DNA of 64,000 nucleotides from Zonotrichia leucophrys gambelii (lineage: Eukaryota > Chordata > Aves > Passeriformes > Passerellidae), in the NCBI RefSeq assembly GCF_028769735.1, contig NC_088172.1, positions 89,734,451-89,798,450 on the forward strand, given 5' to 3'. Each line of letters opens with the position of its first letter. Positions within the stretch are counted from its first letter, which is position 1. Shown here in pieces: positions 11,221 through 24,890 of this stretch. Both the position numbers and the translations under genes were made by a program. The notes under the pieces are model-generated. The model was not told where the DNA came from and did not search any database. It saw only the letters and a program-made list of their open reading frames with translations.

Positions 11221-11532
11221 CAGGTATTCTCTGGAGAGGCAAGAATTGTAGGAGAACTGGAAGCACACTGAATCATAAAGGAGAAAATCACCACAATACC
11301 AAGGAGGCATACTTAAATAGAAGGTGAAAATGAACGATCTATAAAGGGAACACCATGAAATTTTCACATCTATATTTAAAAATACAAAACCTGGGTATTT
11401 CTGAGCCATCTAAAAGTTGGCTATAAAAGTTACTATATTGATCCCTTACCATTACTGTTTGCAAAACCATGAGTCAAAAGTAGTAGGCTGGAAGTGTTCA
11501 GACATCTATACTTGTATGTGCTGGTTGTTTAC

Positions 11533-11919
11533 TGTGACCGTGGTCACAGGGGTTTTCAGGTGAGGGAAGAGACGAGAATGCTGACTCCATGTTCAGAAGT
11601 CTTGATTTATTATTTTATGATATATATTACATTAAGACTATGCCAAAAAGAATAGGAGAAAAAGTTTCATCTCAGAAGGCTAGCTAAGAATAGAAAGGAA
11701 TGAATAATAAAGGTTTGTGTCTTGGACAGAGACTCCAAGCTAACTGGGCTGGGATTGGCCATTAACTATAAATATCTAAGAGGGGCCAATCACAGATGCA
11801 CCTGGTGCATTCCACAGCAGCAGATAACCATTGTTTACATTTTGTTGCTGAAGCCTCTCAGCTTTTCAGCTGAGAAAAAAATCCTAAGAAAGGATTTTAA
11901 TGAAAAGATGTCTGTGATA
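11533..11919 (-). mobile_element. Solo LTR of a passerine endogenous retrovirus, ERVK-type (copy 2)
   Basis: A 387-bp solo LTR of the same family and orientation as the one at 295-663. Shared landmarks are GACTCCATG near the low-coordinate end, CTTGATTTATTATTTTATGA, GAGGGGCCAATCACAG, GCATTCCACAGCAGCAGATA and GATTTTAATGAAAAGATGTC. Identical 6-bp repeats GTTTAC flank it (11527-11532 and 11920-11925). The LTR end that should read CA on the plus strand reads TA, so one terminal base has mutated since insertion. The flanks differ from copy 1, so this is an independent insertion, not a segmental duplication. No internal retroviral sequence is present. Confidence 0.92.
11606..11611 (-). terminator. 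LTR polyadenylation signal AATAAA (copy 2)
   Basis: Minus-strand AATAAA in the same context as in copy 1, about 75 bp before the LTR end. Confidence 0.6.
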
Positions 11920-11925
11920 GTTTAC

Positions 11926-12580
11926 AAGTACTTCAAAGCTTTCCACTTATTTGGTAGGAAGCAAAAGTGATTTAAAAAAACCCAAAAACCCAAGACAAAG
12001 AAAACCAAGCATGATCCAGCTTCTTTTATTCAGTAAATATGCAGGAACACTGACTCATAGTGGATACATCTCATATGCTTAACTTGAGTTTAGTCATACC
12101 ACCTTGGAAGTCGTGCTGGTTTATGGATTTCGTCAGAGTTGCTAGAATTTCTGTTTCCACACACTGGTAAATGTTTTTAGGTAGGTTAGAATACTCCAGT
12201 TATCATAATTTTTTCTTATGCCCTTTGTTATGACTCTGGTTGAAATTGAAGATAGTGACAAATACTCTTGTCCTTGCGAAGGAAATTTTCTGAGGGCAGC
12301 ACCATTTTTTTTACTTTTCTACTGCAGGTGTTGGAGCTTCACTTCTGGACTTGGAGAGAAGTGTCACAGCCCAGCATGGTTCACAACCTGCTTGGCCCCT
12401 GCCTGCTGCAGGATCAAGGCTCATCTGGACTTCCAGGTCAGGATATGGAGAATAAATTTCTTTCTCCTGTGCTGCTAGATTTGCCTACCTGTTAAGAATT
12501 TACAAGACTGCATGTGAAGACACTGAAGCTTTATTTCTTAATTCTATCTAGCTTGCTGATATTAGTACAGCAAAGTGTAT
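11926..12580. other. Unassigned spacer between LTR copy 2 and antisense CR1
   Basis: Noncoding sequence with no recognisable element. Short frames at 12218-12495 are open in two plus-strand frames at once and look like chance. Confidence 0.5.
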
Positions 12581-12584
12581 CACT

Positions 12585-12922
12585 GGACCTTAGCCAATGG
12601 AGCTAGAAAGGACAATAGGTTATCCAGCCTGGTCTCTTTCCACAAGGCAGGATCAACTAGACCTAACCCTCCTTGACAGATATGCAGCAAATCTGTTCTT
12701 AAAAACCTCCCACAACAGAAATTTGACACCCATCCTCAGGCCATCTTTGCCAAAGGAAAATGCTTCCTTAGTGCTAGAAAGGCTTTGCTAAGGACAAGCC
12801 TGGATCTCGCTTCCTGTAACTTAACCCATTGATTTCTTGCCTTATCCTCAGAGGAGACAGAAAAGAATTTCCTTCTTTGTAGCAGGCTATGGCATATTGC
12901 AGGGCAGCCATTGCCTCTCCCC
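12585..12922 (-). mobile_element. CR1-like LINE fragment, antisense orientation
   Basis: The plus strand reads as the complement of a CR1 3' region. Landmarks, in the order seen in antisense CR1 copies, are CCAGCCTGGTCTCTTTCCAC, AAGGCAGGATCAACTAGACC, CTGTTCTTAAAAACCTCCCA, CTTCCTGTAACTTAACCCAT and TTCTTGCCTTATCCTCAGAG. It is diverged and lacks part of the middle. It may be another CR1-superfamily LINE; the exact subfamily is not visible. Confidence 0.7.
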
Positions 12923-15900
12923 ATTATCTATTATGGCCTAGATATTTTAAGTTTTTTTTCTGACTCCTCCATTCCCCTGGTCTTCTGCCCCCCTTCCCTA
13001 GACCAAGTTTTCTGGATCTCTGTTTTCTCTTGATGCCCTCCTGTGCGTTCTCTCAGGCTGAAATATTGTGGAATAGCTTTTTTTTTGTTTGTTTTGCTTT
13101 GTGCTGGAATGCCCACAGCTGTCTCTCAGCCAAGGCACATTCGACTTTTAGCAACTAAGCCATAATTTTGGTTTAGAAGGCTTTAGGGAGACAATGCATA
13201 AATAGTATCTTGCTACCACTGTGTACTCACTGAATGGGAAAAATGTTGGAGAGTTGCCTGACTGATTTTAGACAAACAAGATTGCTTGGGTGTTTGCTTC
13301 CAGGGTACACAATAGGAGAAGAGGAGAACTATATGAGTAGTGCATTGTGCCTACATGTGAATTTAGGCCCTCATGCAAGAGGAATCTCCAAGCAGTGCAG
13401 TGTTTGAGCCAGAGCACAAGTAGAAAATTCCTGGCATCCTGGCAGCTGAACTCCTCATTCAGATTGCTTGCACTGGCAAGAGCAAACACCAAAAACATCC
13501 AAGAAACAAGACTAAAAGAGCTCCAACACAGTGGCTCTCTAAGCTTCTTCTTTCTCATTCAGGTTTATTTTCATATGGCTGTTAGTGGGACTATGAGAAG
13601 GATCGTGCCTTCCCCCCACTGCTTTCCCTCCCCTTCACCATGCTGCATTTTAAATCAAGCTGTCCTCTGTAGCTCTGCAGCAAATCTGCACATTTCTGGA
13701 TTTGCTCTTTCAGAAGATAATTTCTCCTGTTTAATGAGATCTGAAAATGAAGTCAGGCATGAGTTGGAGAAAGGTCACAGTATGTGCTCAAAGGTATATT
13801 AACTACTGTTGGAGCTGGCATCCATTGACTTCTATGAGGACAAAATTAGGCAGCAAACAGTAAATACTTCCACTAGCACTTTATTACAAGCAGGACCATT
13901 TACAATAAATAAGAATTTGAGAAGCTTCAAGGATGAAATGGGGATGGTCACAAATAAAAAGAAAAATCTTACTACTTAGGCTTAGAATATGATTCCAGTC
14001 AAGGTTAATGGGGAAACAGTTAATGAGGGGTACAGAATCCAAAGGCTGCATTGATGCCATATTGTGTCTTACACATGTAATTAATGCTACTGACTACTGC
14101 TAAATGGCTCTACCTGAGCACATTTTCTCTACCAGGAACTTTAAATCCCCCACACTGTATACAAGAGAATTCTCCTGATGCTTTACGACTCCCACTAATG
14201 CTGAACAGGCTAAATTAGAACCGATTTCTTCCACTCATTTCCAGGATGGCGATTTGCATTCACCACCACGATACATCCATCATTCAGGGCCCAGTGGTGT
14301 AATGGCAAGTTTGACATCAGCTTTACAAGGGGCAGGATCAGTCCTTGAATGCACGTAGTGAAAGAAGAATCCCATTTTCCATTTAAGCGGTGATTCCACA
14401 GCAGGAAATGCTGTGGGAAAGACAGAGCTCCCTCTTGGTGAGTTTTTTCTCTAATATCATCTTCCTCTTGCAATTTTTTTAAATTCTATTTTTTAGGGAA
14501 AGTTACTTTTCTACAAATTCCAGGCAAATATTGCTGCTCTGTGGCCAGCACAGTGAAAAAATAAAAGCAGGCGAAGGTAGAGGCAAACCATTAGGCATCT
14601 TGTGCCCAGGCAGAGCATAAGGATGCAAAACACACACAGCCAGTTATAACCAGCTCCTTCCGTTCATATCTGCTCCTGGAAGTCAAACTGTGCTCAGTGC
14701 CCAGCATGGTAAGAGGAAGAGCAAGATGAGATTACATTGAAGGAAAGAGAGGGACTGCGTAGAGTTTAGTCTTACTGTCTGATTCTGTTGTTTAAAAATA
14801 TTTTGTTTTCTTTTCCTTGCAGAGAGACTTTAAAGTAGGGCATTTGTAAACACTGTTCTTTCTACCCAGTGCTCATTGTATTGACAAGAATTGCTTCAGC
14901 TGAATGGTTTCATCAATGTGCTCAAGACTGTTTGTAGGTGGCATCCAGAGGGCAGATTCTACTCTCATCTAAGACCTAGGCCTATTGCGTTTCTGTCTTT
15001 AAAGCATCTCCCAGGTGCACTTAGGCATTGTTTTCCTTCCCAATCCCCTCTTCCCCCACCTTTCCTCTTCTCTTCTGAATAAAATGGTTTGAAAAACTCA
15101 GGCCAAATTCTCGATTTCTTTTGGGTGAGGACTAACAGATTCACAGGATTAACCTCCAGGTTCCACCTGTCCTCAGAGGAGGGACAGTTCCTCCAGAGCC
15201 ACATAATCACATAGCACTGAGGGCTGCAGAATTGCATCTATTTGCCTTTGTGTAAGACAGCATTTCATCAGCCTGTAATTGGACCCAAAACAGGATGGAG
15301 TCAAATTGGGTTGTGCAGCTGAGTCTAAACAGCCTTACCAGGTAAAGGTAAATGTCTCATAAACAGATCACAATTTATATCCTTTTTGCATTCCTTGTGA
15401 TTTGGGATTTATGGCCTTTCTGGAAATCTTGGCCTGAGTTGGAGAAAAAGACACAAGACACAAAAAAGACACAAGACTGGTGTATAATTCCAGCCTGTGC
15501 ACCTTCCCCTGCTTTTATGTGGAATTTTTTTTAACTTCTGATCGTTATGGTGGGCTGAATTTGACTGGGTGCTTACCAAGCCCTCCTCATTCAGCAGGAT
15601 GAGGAGGGAGAAAATAAGGTGGAATGAAACCCTTGTGGATCAAAATAAAGGCATTAAAAAAAAAAAAACAAAAGCAGGGGCCGGGTGTGGAAGCAAAGGA
15701 AAACAGATTTACTCTCTACTTTCCATCAGCAGGTGATGTCCATCCATTTACTGGGAAGCAATGGTTTCTCAGAAAGGCAAATGTCCTATTAATGAGTGCC
15801 CCCTCCCCTTCTTTTTCATTGTCATATGGTGTGGAATATCCCTTTAGTCAGTTTGGGTGAGCTGCCCTGGCTGTGTGCCCTCTCAAGGTTTTGTCCCCTC

Positions 15901-16690
15901 CCAAACTACTGATGACAGAGAGGAATGTTGGAGACACAGCCTTGATGCTGTGGAGAGCAAAGCATCAGGAGCCAAAGCTCTGATCTGTTATCAACACCCT
16001 TCTAGCCGCCACGGCAAAACTCCACACTTTGAGGGCTGCTATGGGAAAAATTGACTCCATTCACCCGACCCTGTACTAATTATCCACTTCAGAGTGCCAA
16101 TCCCTACAAAACTACACCAAGCCAGTACCTTTCTATGTGCCACCCCAGACAAGCTCCCCACTGGATTCTTCTGTTTATGGGATCTTATTGATGTTATCCA
16201 GCACAATTTCTACTCTCTGCAAAGCAGCAACATAATTGGAATCTGCTGCAAACACTGTAGATTTGTCCTCTGGGTGTGAGAGGGAAAACCCCACTTTCTT
16301 TGGGAGGCCTGCTCTTGTCCAGCTCTCCAAGAGTTTTGAAGATTGGAGTTCAGTTTATAAATTCCTCCTGTTGCATTCAGAAGAGTGACTAATAAATCCA
16401 AATGATACTGGCTTTTTCTCTTCTCTCCCTTTTCACCTTTTTAGTGTTGAACTTTGAAAATCCTAGATTAAGTTTGTATTCCCTCAGCTGCATTATTGTC
16501 TTCTGGGAGCATGCTTGCATTTTTCAGGAAACTGAGTGGTTTTTGACTTGGAGAAATGGGAGAGAAGTAGAAGTTCATTTAATTCCTTTCATAATGTAGT
16601 TTATTTTTGTTTTTTCGTTTGGGGTTTTTGTTAATATATCCTTTACAGATCTACTAGTTATATGATACTGGTGGGAAAAGAGGCAGATAA

Positions 16691-16738
16691 GATGATGATG
16701 ATGATGATGAAGATAATAATGATGATGAATAAATTTAG
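16691..16738. repeat. GAT/AAT trinucleotide microsatellite
   Basis: Six to seven GAT units followed by an interrupted mix of AAT and GAT units. Confidence 0.85.
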
Positions 16739-18457
16739 ATATGTTGGAAACATCACATGAAATGAAATTATGATAATCCTCTTGCCTAGCTTTTGACCCT
16801 GTAAATTTTTAAATAGAAGAGACCTAGGTATTGCCTGTTGAAGCCTAACCCTAGTAGCCTTCTCTAGTGGTTTTCCTGACAGATTTTAAAGCTTATCTGT
16901 TGTCAGTAGTATTTAGAAGCTGTTTCAACTGTATGAACTAAAGTCCTCGGAGGATTTAATCAGTCAGTGGAGCACAAGATTTGGCCCCTTCTATTCTAAA
17001 TGCTGATAATAGCAATCCTATTCTGGCTATACTCACGTGAGGTTAAGGTTAATGCAAAACTACATTAATAAATAAAAGGCAACACCACCCCCACCTTCTT
17101 CCTCCTGTCCCCCAGCTTGTTTGACAAGTGCAGGAGAGTGCCTGGTTTGTGAGCAGGAATGCTTAGGAACACGTTTGTAGGCTCATGTGAAACCCTTTTT
17201 TAATCCTGGTGATTTTAACTTGCTTAAATTCCTTTGAAGGTCCCCTTCCTTGATGGGGATTGAGGTTCTATTGCCATGATGCATTTTTATGCTGCATTCC
17301 ACAGGAGTTAGCACTTGACATGGAGACCTGCACTTTGTCTTTTAAGCAGATAAAAAGAGAGGTCAGTCAGATGTAATTCCCCAACTCCTCATATAAACAA
17401 TTTAACCGCTGCAGCAACATACTTGTTTGGAATTACTCCCTTAGATTCAATTCCCTTTTCCTGCTCCACTTGTAAAAATGGTTAGTGTCCTCCATAAACT
17501 GCTGCTCAGCCAGGTCCAAGGCTTGCTGTGGAGTTGTAGAATAAATGTTAATCTAATACAGGTTACTGGGTCAAATGCAATCACAGGCTTGTGGGAAAAG
17601 CTTAATACTGTTCTGCTTCTTCTAACACAGTAAACCTGGATATTATATGATAGGTTAAATACCATTGAACCATGGCAAGAATTTTCTTGAAAGTAGGATT
17701 TAGTACAAAGGAAACGGCACTGGAAGAGTGACCTAGGATTGACTTTGCTCTCTGAGAGCATTCTAAGAAGCTGAGGTATGCTGTGAAAATTGTCTCCCTG
17801 AAAACATTAGGTACAAAAGACCCTAGGTCTGCTACAGCAAGGATGATTCAGCTAATAAAAGGCTGCATGGGTTTTTACACTGCTGTCTTCTGTCCATAGG
17901 AAAGAGCATTTTGCCTTTTTTCCCCATGCAGGGACTGTGAAGCCAGCATGATATGACTACCTTCAACATCTGATATCTGAGATTGTGTAAATACACACTT
18001 AAAAATATATAACTTTAACACTCACACGTGAGTGCTGACAGTTACTTATTTCCCACAGGCTGGCTTGTGTTATCCCTTGCTGTCATGCACCTCTCTGTCC
18101 TGCAGTGATGTAGTTTGGTACAATATTTCACCTTCTTTAATGCAGGTTTTGTTCGTACTCAGTGCTGCTGAGGTCAGATACTCAGTGAAATCATTATGGG
18201 AATGCTTGAGGTTCCAATCCTGCTGGGAGATTTGGCTCAGTGTGTGCTAGTTTGTATCAACCCCGGGCCATTCTCTTTCCACTGTGCATGCTGTCTGTCT
18301 CTCCTTGTTTATGTAGCTATTTATGGTCCTGGTATTTGATTACAGAATGAGGGCGAATGGACACAAAGATGAGGAGTGTTGTGGACTTAATTTTGTATTT
18401 GTTTTATATTTGCTACTTTAACTAACCAAGCTAAGTTTTGTTAGTGAGAGAACTCTG

Positions 18458-18515
18458 AACGATACACAGGAGAGAGAGGACATTAACATATAACGATACA
18501 GGGAGAGAGGACATT
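18458..18515. repeat. 34-bp-period tandem duplication
   Basis: Two copies begin AACGATACA and end GAGAGGACATT, at 18458 and 18492. They differ by a 3-base deletion in the purine run. A recent local duplication. Confidence 0.8.
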
Positions 18516-18804
18516 TCAGAGTGCCGGGACTGAGAGACTGGTTGAGGTCAGACATCCCTTTTATCAGTCTGAGCAGGAAACAGAAATGAGGCATTTACAC
18601 TGGGGTGAAAGGTGGCATGTGAACATACAGCTTTGCTAGTTGGTAAAAAACTTCCCAAACCCCATTGCATCATAGCACTGAAGTGTCAAAAGGCTGCCCC
18701 AGCAATGATAGAGCAGTGTCTAACCTCATTTTAAATGTGGAATGGGAAAGACAGGGTGAAAACAACCTGCAGCAGAGGCAGGAACATAGCGAAAGTTTTT
18801 GAGA

Positions 18805-18841
18805 TTGGTTGGTTGGTTGGTTGGTTGGTTTTGTTTGGTTT
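18805..18841. repeat. GGTT tetranucleotide microsatellite
   Basis: Six consecutive GGTT units followed by a degenerate tail GTTTGGTTTT. Confidence 0.85.
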
Positions 18842-21800
18842 TAGTTATGTTGTGAAATTTTATACTGAAGACAAATTTCCTACACGAGATTTTGTATTGA
18901 GTGCCGCGTACAGCAGGCACTGCATGCATTAGCGTGTCTCAAACATTGTTTTTCACATTTTAATTTAGAAATGCCACTTAGCTCTCTCCAGGCTTTGCAC
19001 ACAAGGTGCATTCAAGATGTGAAAGGAGTCTCTAAAAACTAGTGGGTTGTGGAGTCAAAAACTCACCTCTGCTTTGGAAAAAATAGTGGTAAACTGCAAT
19101 CATGCACAGAGAGTTCCTTCCTGGGGTATGCTGGCCCTGTTTGGCAGCCAGTTGGATGTTTCCAGCTAATGCCCCACCCCCTGTCGATTTTCTGAAGCCA
19201 GTACAGATTGGACTGCTAAAATACCATGACTCCATGGTGGTCAACTTCTACTGCCATCATCTGAGCAAGAACTGAAGCATGGTCCTCATGTGTTAGAGGT
19301 TGACAGGATTGAGCTTGCAGAGACCAGGAAAAGAAGAGTCACTGCTTACATGGCTGTTCTGCAGGGAAATGACGGGGGGGACAGATCTTGAGGAGGCTGA
19401 GATTCATGAGACCTTTGGAGCCTTTCAAGCAGAGAGTTTGCTTTTTCATCAAGTGGCATCAAAGCTTTCACACAAATGAGCCTTTAAATTTATTTTTTTC
19501 CCCAAACACCGAGTAGAACAACTGTGGATTGTATCTTATCTGGGGAAGCATAACAGTCTGCTAAAACCTGTGGTGAACAAGAGAAAATGTTTTGTCTATG
19601 CTATTTTCTTTTTGTTAGCCATGAGACCCTGTTAATCTCTGGTCCCCAAGCTCTCTTCTTCATTTCATCTTCCATATAATCTTCTGTCAACATTTTCTTA
19701 TATCAATCTGCTTCTGAATAGCCAGGCCCTCTGCGTTCTCTTTCCTCCTCCAGGGTTAGTTGTGGGACAAAAATAACCCCTTTTTTCTTTTTGTCCCTTT
19801 TCCATTCTTCACTTAAGTGTATACTTTTCCATCTTGTATAGTCTTCATGTGACCATGTTTCTGTCTTCTGCCTATTCCTTATGTCCCTTACACAGGTTTC
19901 AGCACCTTCTTAATTTCTCTGAGTCTCACTTACTCTGAGAAATCTGATGCATCTACCAGATGTTTCTCCTCTGTGCTTCAAGGGGTACTCAGGACACACC
20001 TACTTCTACACAGCTGTAAAGCTGAGAGGAGGAGGATGTCTAAAGCCACTGGTCAGTCACTCCTTCCTCCCCACTCTCCTCTTCAGGGCCAACTTTATAA
20101 CCTGATTTTATTCATTGGCCAGTCAATGAAGAAATATAAGCTGATTTAGAGGGCTCAGAGAAGAAGTCCTGATCCTGCTGAAGGCTTTAGCCTCTTATTG
20201 AATTTCACCTCTAATTTCTCTCATCTTTGTACTGTGTGGTTCTGCTGTCCACTTTCAAATAAATGTATTTATGACTCGTTCATTTTTTCTTAGGAAAAAA
20301 GGTCGGAATGTCTCAAGAGTTGCCAGATATTCTATAAGGTTTTTTAATAAAGTAAAATTCTATTTGCTTCCCCAACCCTTCTTGTCCCCAACTACTCAGT
20401 AACACAGACCTTGGTACTCTTTCAATTATTGCCACTTAAGCTGGAAATGCTGGCTGGTGTATAAGCGAAAAGTAAACAATCTGGTTGTTATTCCACCTCC
20501 CTAAAAAACCCCACAAAAACCAGAAAATAATTTTAAAAAAAGAGGCTGATTTGATCTGTCATTTCTAACTGGTGAATCAGTTCTGTCCAATAAGATTTTT
20601 TCATGTTTTACCACAGGACATGCTTGTGGCACAGCAAGAGCTTTGTTTCTTGGTGAAGGCTCAGTGTCTTACCAATAGCAAAATTTGTACAAGGACTGTG
20701 TCCTTTGTTGAGTCCTGAACACATTGCATGAAAGGCAGAAAGAAAGCTTGCAGGGTGGTTTTTTCCCCTTAAAGGAATAATTTAAAAAAACACCAAACCT
20801 GTGACATTTTAGAAGGCGATTTGCTAAGCTCTGCATGTTCTGTGTACTTTAGTGTGTGAACAAATTAGATTATGAAAGGTAATGTATTAGTGATTTGACA
20901 GTAATGTGGAATTTTGGAAGCATTAATCACCAATGCATGTTTCATAATTTCAGCTAAATGATCTCAGTTGAAATGCAAGACAGGCAATTGAAAAATTCAT
21001 TGAGACTGCAGTGGAACCTGCAGATTGCTTTGATTTACTGCAAAATACTGCAAGGCAGTAGGGAAATGTTCACAGCTGCTGTGTTTATAATTACGGTAGA
21101 GATGTGTGATGAAACGGCAAATTCATATATGTATTTATCTTGTCAAATGTGAGCCTCATTCTTTATCTTCATTTTACATATTAAAAAAAAAAACAAAACC
21201 AAACCAAACTGTAGGTTGCAACATAGTATTTTCATTTATTATTTGCGTTAGCAAGGTCTTTTGATACCCTAACTGAGATCAAGGCACTAACTTGCTGAAA
21301 GCCAGGGTTGCAGGTTTTTTCTTCAAAGTTTTACTCTCTCAGTGCTGTAACAATCTGCCTGCAATGGCAACTTGTGCAAATCTTTGTGTCCTTGCTTCCT
21401 TGCAGGACTTGATGGGCCAGGAGAGGTGATACAGGTGAGATTTAAAGGGGTGTAGGTTTCAGAGCTAATGCACCACCAAAATGAATCCATACCTTTCTGC
21501 AGCTCCCAGTGGGCTCCACCCCTTCCCTGGTGCTCCATCCTGGCTGCAACATCAGTCAGGGGTGTTCTTAAGCTAAGGGTTTCTTTTTGCAATTGAGGGA
21601 CCAGTTTGTTTTATTTGAAGTGAAAGCTAAGAATTTCTAGGTCTCTCACTTCTTAGCTACTGTGCAGAAAGACATCTGCTTACTGAATCATCACCATGCT
21701 GTAGTGTTCACCTTCCTTTCAGCTGATGAAATTCACTGTGCATGGATTAAATATCTCTTAAATCCAGTTCTATCGGTTACTGACTCCGCTGTCAGGTAGG

Positions 21801-24800
21801 AATTGATGCTTTCACAGTTGTTTTTTTTTTCAAGTAATCTTCTTTCTGCTGAGTAATCCTGTTGATGCTGAGGATGCTTTATTCCCCCCTCTTCTGCCTA
21901 GTGTCTAATATATAAGTGAGACTTATTCTGGATAGTAAAGGTGAAAGGATTGGGCTCTTTTCCAATGGCAGTGAAATTGGTTGTGAAATATTAAGATGAA
22001 GCTGACTCCTATTTCATCAGAAACCATGGAGGACTGCTGTTTAATGCATATTAAGTAGTGGAGAATCATAAAAAAGAATTTTCTCCATTGAAATTCTTTA
22101 TTTGTTGTAAGGAAAAGAAAAGCTAGTCCTCATAAAGCCAGGATTCTCTTCAAATGAAGAAAATATTGCACATCATGTGAAAACTACAATGCTTGCCATG
22201 TATCACTTCTTCCTCACTGAGAGCTCTCTTCGTGGCCTGTATTTCCTAAGTCAATTACAAAAGTCCAATAAATTAATGGGCAACTTCTGTTTATAAAGAA
22301 ATTTCATCAGCAGCAGTATGGACTCTAATTCACAACAATGCAACATAACTGATAAATTATTTGTGAAAATCCTTTAAAAGGACTCAGTGGGCTCTTTACA
22401 TCCGCCCAAAAGAGCTTTTCAAGGTTTTCCATGAAATTATGATTGTCCCAGCGACTTCCATAAATGTCTTTCTGTACACTCATCCTTTTGACTAGTACTG
22501 CTGAGTCCTCAGAAAGTGGCAGAATCTCTCATTCCCCTTTTTAAAGTGGATGGTTTGAGCTAAAGTACAGATTGAGGCTGCATGGGTACAAAGAAGGAGA
22601 GCAGAGATTTGTGTTTCAGAGTAAAATTTTCAATCTCTTTTATATGATTCATTCCTCATTATACTTGATTGGTTTTTGGAGCCCAAGGAGGTACCTGGTA
22701 CTTTTTGGAGCGTGTAGAAGGCATCTTCCTTTCCTGGAAGAGTTATTTCCCCACTGGGTGAATCCATAGTGGGTAATGGAAAGCAGCTCAGGCTCCTGAG
22801 CTAGCAGGCCCCTCCAAGGCAAAAGTAGTGCTGCTGTGAAGGAGTGTGGTGGTTATTTTGCTGAGACATATGGCCAAGTCCTGGCCAGGTGCCACACAAG
22901 CATGGCCCTGCTGCTTCTGAGCTATGAGTGAGGAGCTCCAGTAACTCTACATGGCCATCGTTCACTTGGCAGCCATGGGGGAAGCTGGCCCTCTTCCTTC
23001 TTCCTAGGTGCTGACATCCTGACATTAGTGGTATTTCTGCCCAGACACAAAGATTTCTTGGACCAGAAGAGGCAGCTCCCTTCCTGCAGTGGAAACAAAC
23101 TCCTCACTTGCTCCTACTGCTGTTGAGGCTGGTTTGGTTTTGTCTTCATTTAAGCATTACTGTTTGTAGGAGGAAAAGCGTTCTTCCGGGAAAATGCTTA
23201 AAAAGTATCTGAAGTATATAAAAATGTGAAGTGTTTCTTCATATTATTAATCAATTTCTAACAGAGAGCAAGAAGAGATTAATTTTCGTGAGATGTCATT
23301 TTGAAATTAAAATATAGAAAGTATTTTAGTTTTTGTGGCTTTTGTGAAGAGTAACAGTTGTGGAGAGACAGGCATCATCAAGTCACTTGCTTTCTAAAAA
23401 AAAGAAACCTAACACCAATTCTAACTCCCCCACCTAACAGCAATAACACAGCATTCTGTCTTTTCCCATATACATGTTTAGTTTACCTGTTACTCCTGTG
23501 TTGTTTTCCTGATGCACTGACGCCAGGATCAGATTGAAGACTTCTTTCCTGTTACTCACATCCCATGGAGTATCTGAGTATCTGAGAGATCACTATAACA
23601 TGTTAGATATGTTATAATAATACAGCAAAATTCCTCAAACGGTATTATACAGCTTGTGAATATGATCAGAAACAGTTGCCAACTTTGAAAATAGGATCAT
23701 GGTTAATTGTCAAGGCAGTTTATACAGTTTACATACATAAAATTAAATGAACAATCAGGTTTTCAAATAGCTGTAATGCAAAAAAAAAAAGAATCTGTAA
23801 AAATGTGAAGGCAATATAATGTTTAATGAAAAGTTGACATTTTAAACAAGCAACAAGCAGTGTTAGAAATTAAAACTGAAGTAAACTTAGTTATGCTGCA
23901 GAAAAAAATTAGGTTGAAAACTTGAAAATGAGTTTGCCAAAAGCATGTGTATAAATAGAAAATGCATGTGACAATTTTCTTTATTATACAGCTTAATGAG
24001 GGTAAGGCCAGGTGAGTAATGATAACAAAACCATCTTGTAGTGTTATTCAGATCTTATAGTGTTATTGGATTTAATGTTGGAAGCTGTTAGAAAGATGAA
24101 TGCATTTACACCATTATTTCAGCAGCTTTTCTGCACCAGAAAATGTCGAGTGGCTGCAAGATTCAGCCCTTCCCATAGGGGGCTTGGCTTTTGTTTGGAA
24201 GTGTCAGGTCAGGACACGAAAGGCTACCTAATAAGATTTTGGGAGCTGTGGAGAGAGCTTCAGAGGAAATGAAATAATATTTATATATGGACAGGTTGTG
24301 GCTAAGCTCTTAAGTACAACTTGATATTCAGTTCAACCCAAAGTAAAGACCTCAACTTCCTAACCTCTCATTTCACCCTTTTATTAAAGGGGGTGCTCCA
24401 GAGTTTGCACCCAGCTCTTCCTGCTGCTAAACTCTGAGCAGCCTGCAAAAGCTTTCCTGAAAACTGGCTTCCTAAAAATGTTTCTGCCTTTCATGGGAAG
24501 CCTCCAAATTGTGGTTCTCTCAGAAGGATTTTCATGTGTCACCCAATGGATCTGCCTCCTATCTGCCTCTGTAAATGGTGAAGAGATACTGGCAGCCCCC
24601 TGTGAGAGAAACCAGAACTCCAGCAGTTCCCAAGTGCACGGGTACAGCAGCAAAATCTGGATTTTTATATCCAGGCTGCAGTTAGAGGGCACTATCTTCA
24701 GTGCTTTGGTATTCTTCATTTCTTTGTACTTGGTTAAAAAGACTGGCATTTGATACTTTGTACCCAAATCCCTTGCTACCTGAAGTGGGCTCAGAGCTGT

Positions 24801-24890
24801 AGATGATCAGCTGAGGTGAACCTGCATGTGCCTCCAGTTTAATAAAAATTGTGCTATATCATAACAAACAATTCTACACTGTGTTTTCAG

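Larger units (their letters stand above)
12926..24890. other. Long unassigned noncoding stretch
   Basis: Twelve kilobases with no recognisable gene or transposon. The longest frame, 151 codons at 13347-13802, is overlapped by an open minus-strand frame, has no start context or domain, and is probably chance. The same holds for the overlapping 127- and 91-codon frames at 24.38-24.77 kb. Microsatellites and a short tandem duplication are listed separately. The 22.8-23.1 kb part is somewhat more GC-rich but unassigned. Confidence 0.5.

Noticed and set aside
13347..13802. 151-codon plus-strand frame
   Set aside because: Overlapped by an open minus-strand frame, no domain, no splice context; expected by chance in 64 kb.
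24384..24767. Overlapping 127-codon minus and 91-codon plus frames
   Set aside because: Opposite-strand overlap and no recognisable domain or initiation context.
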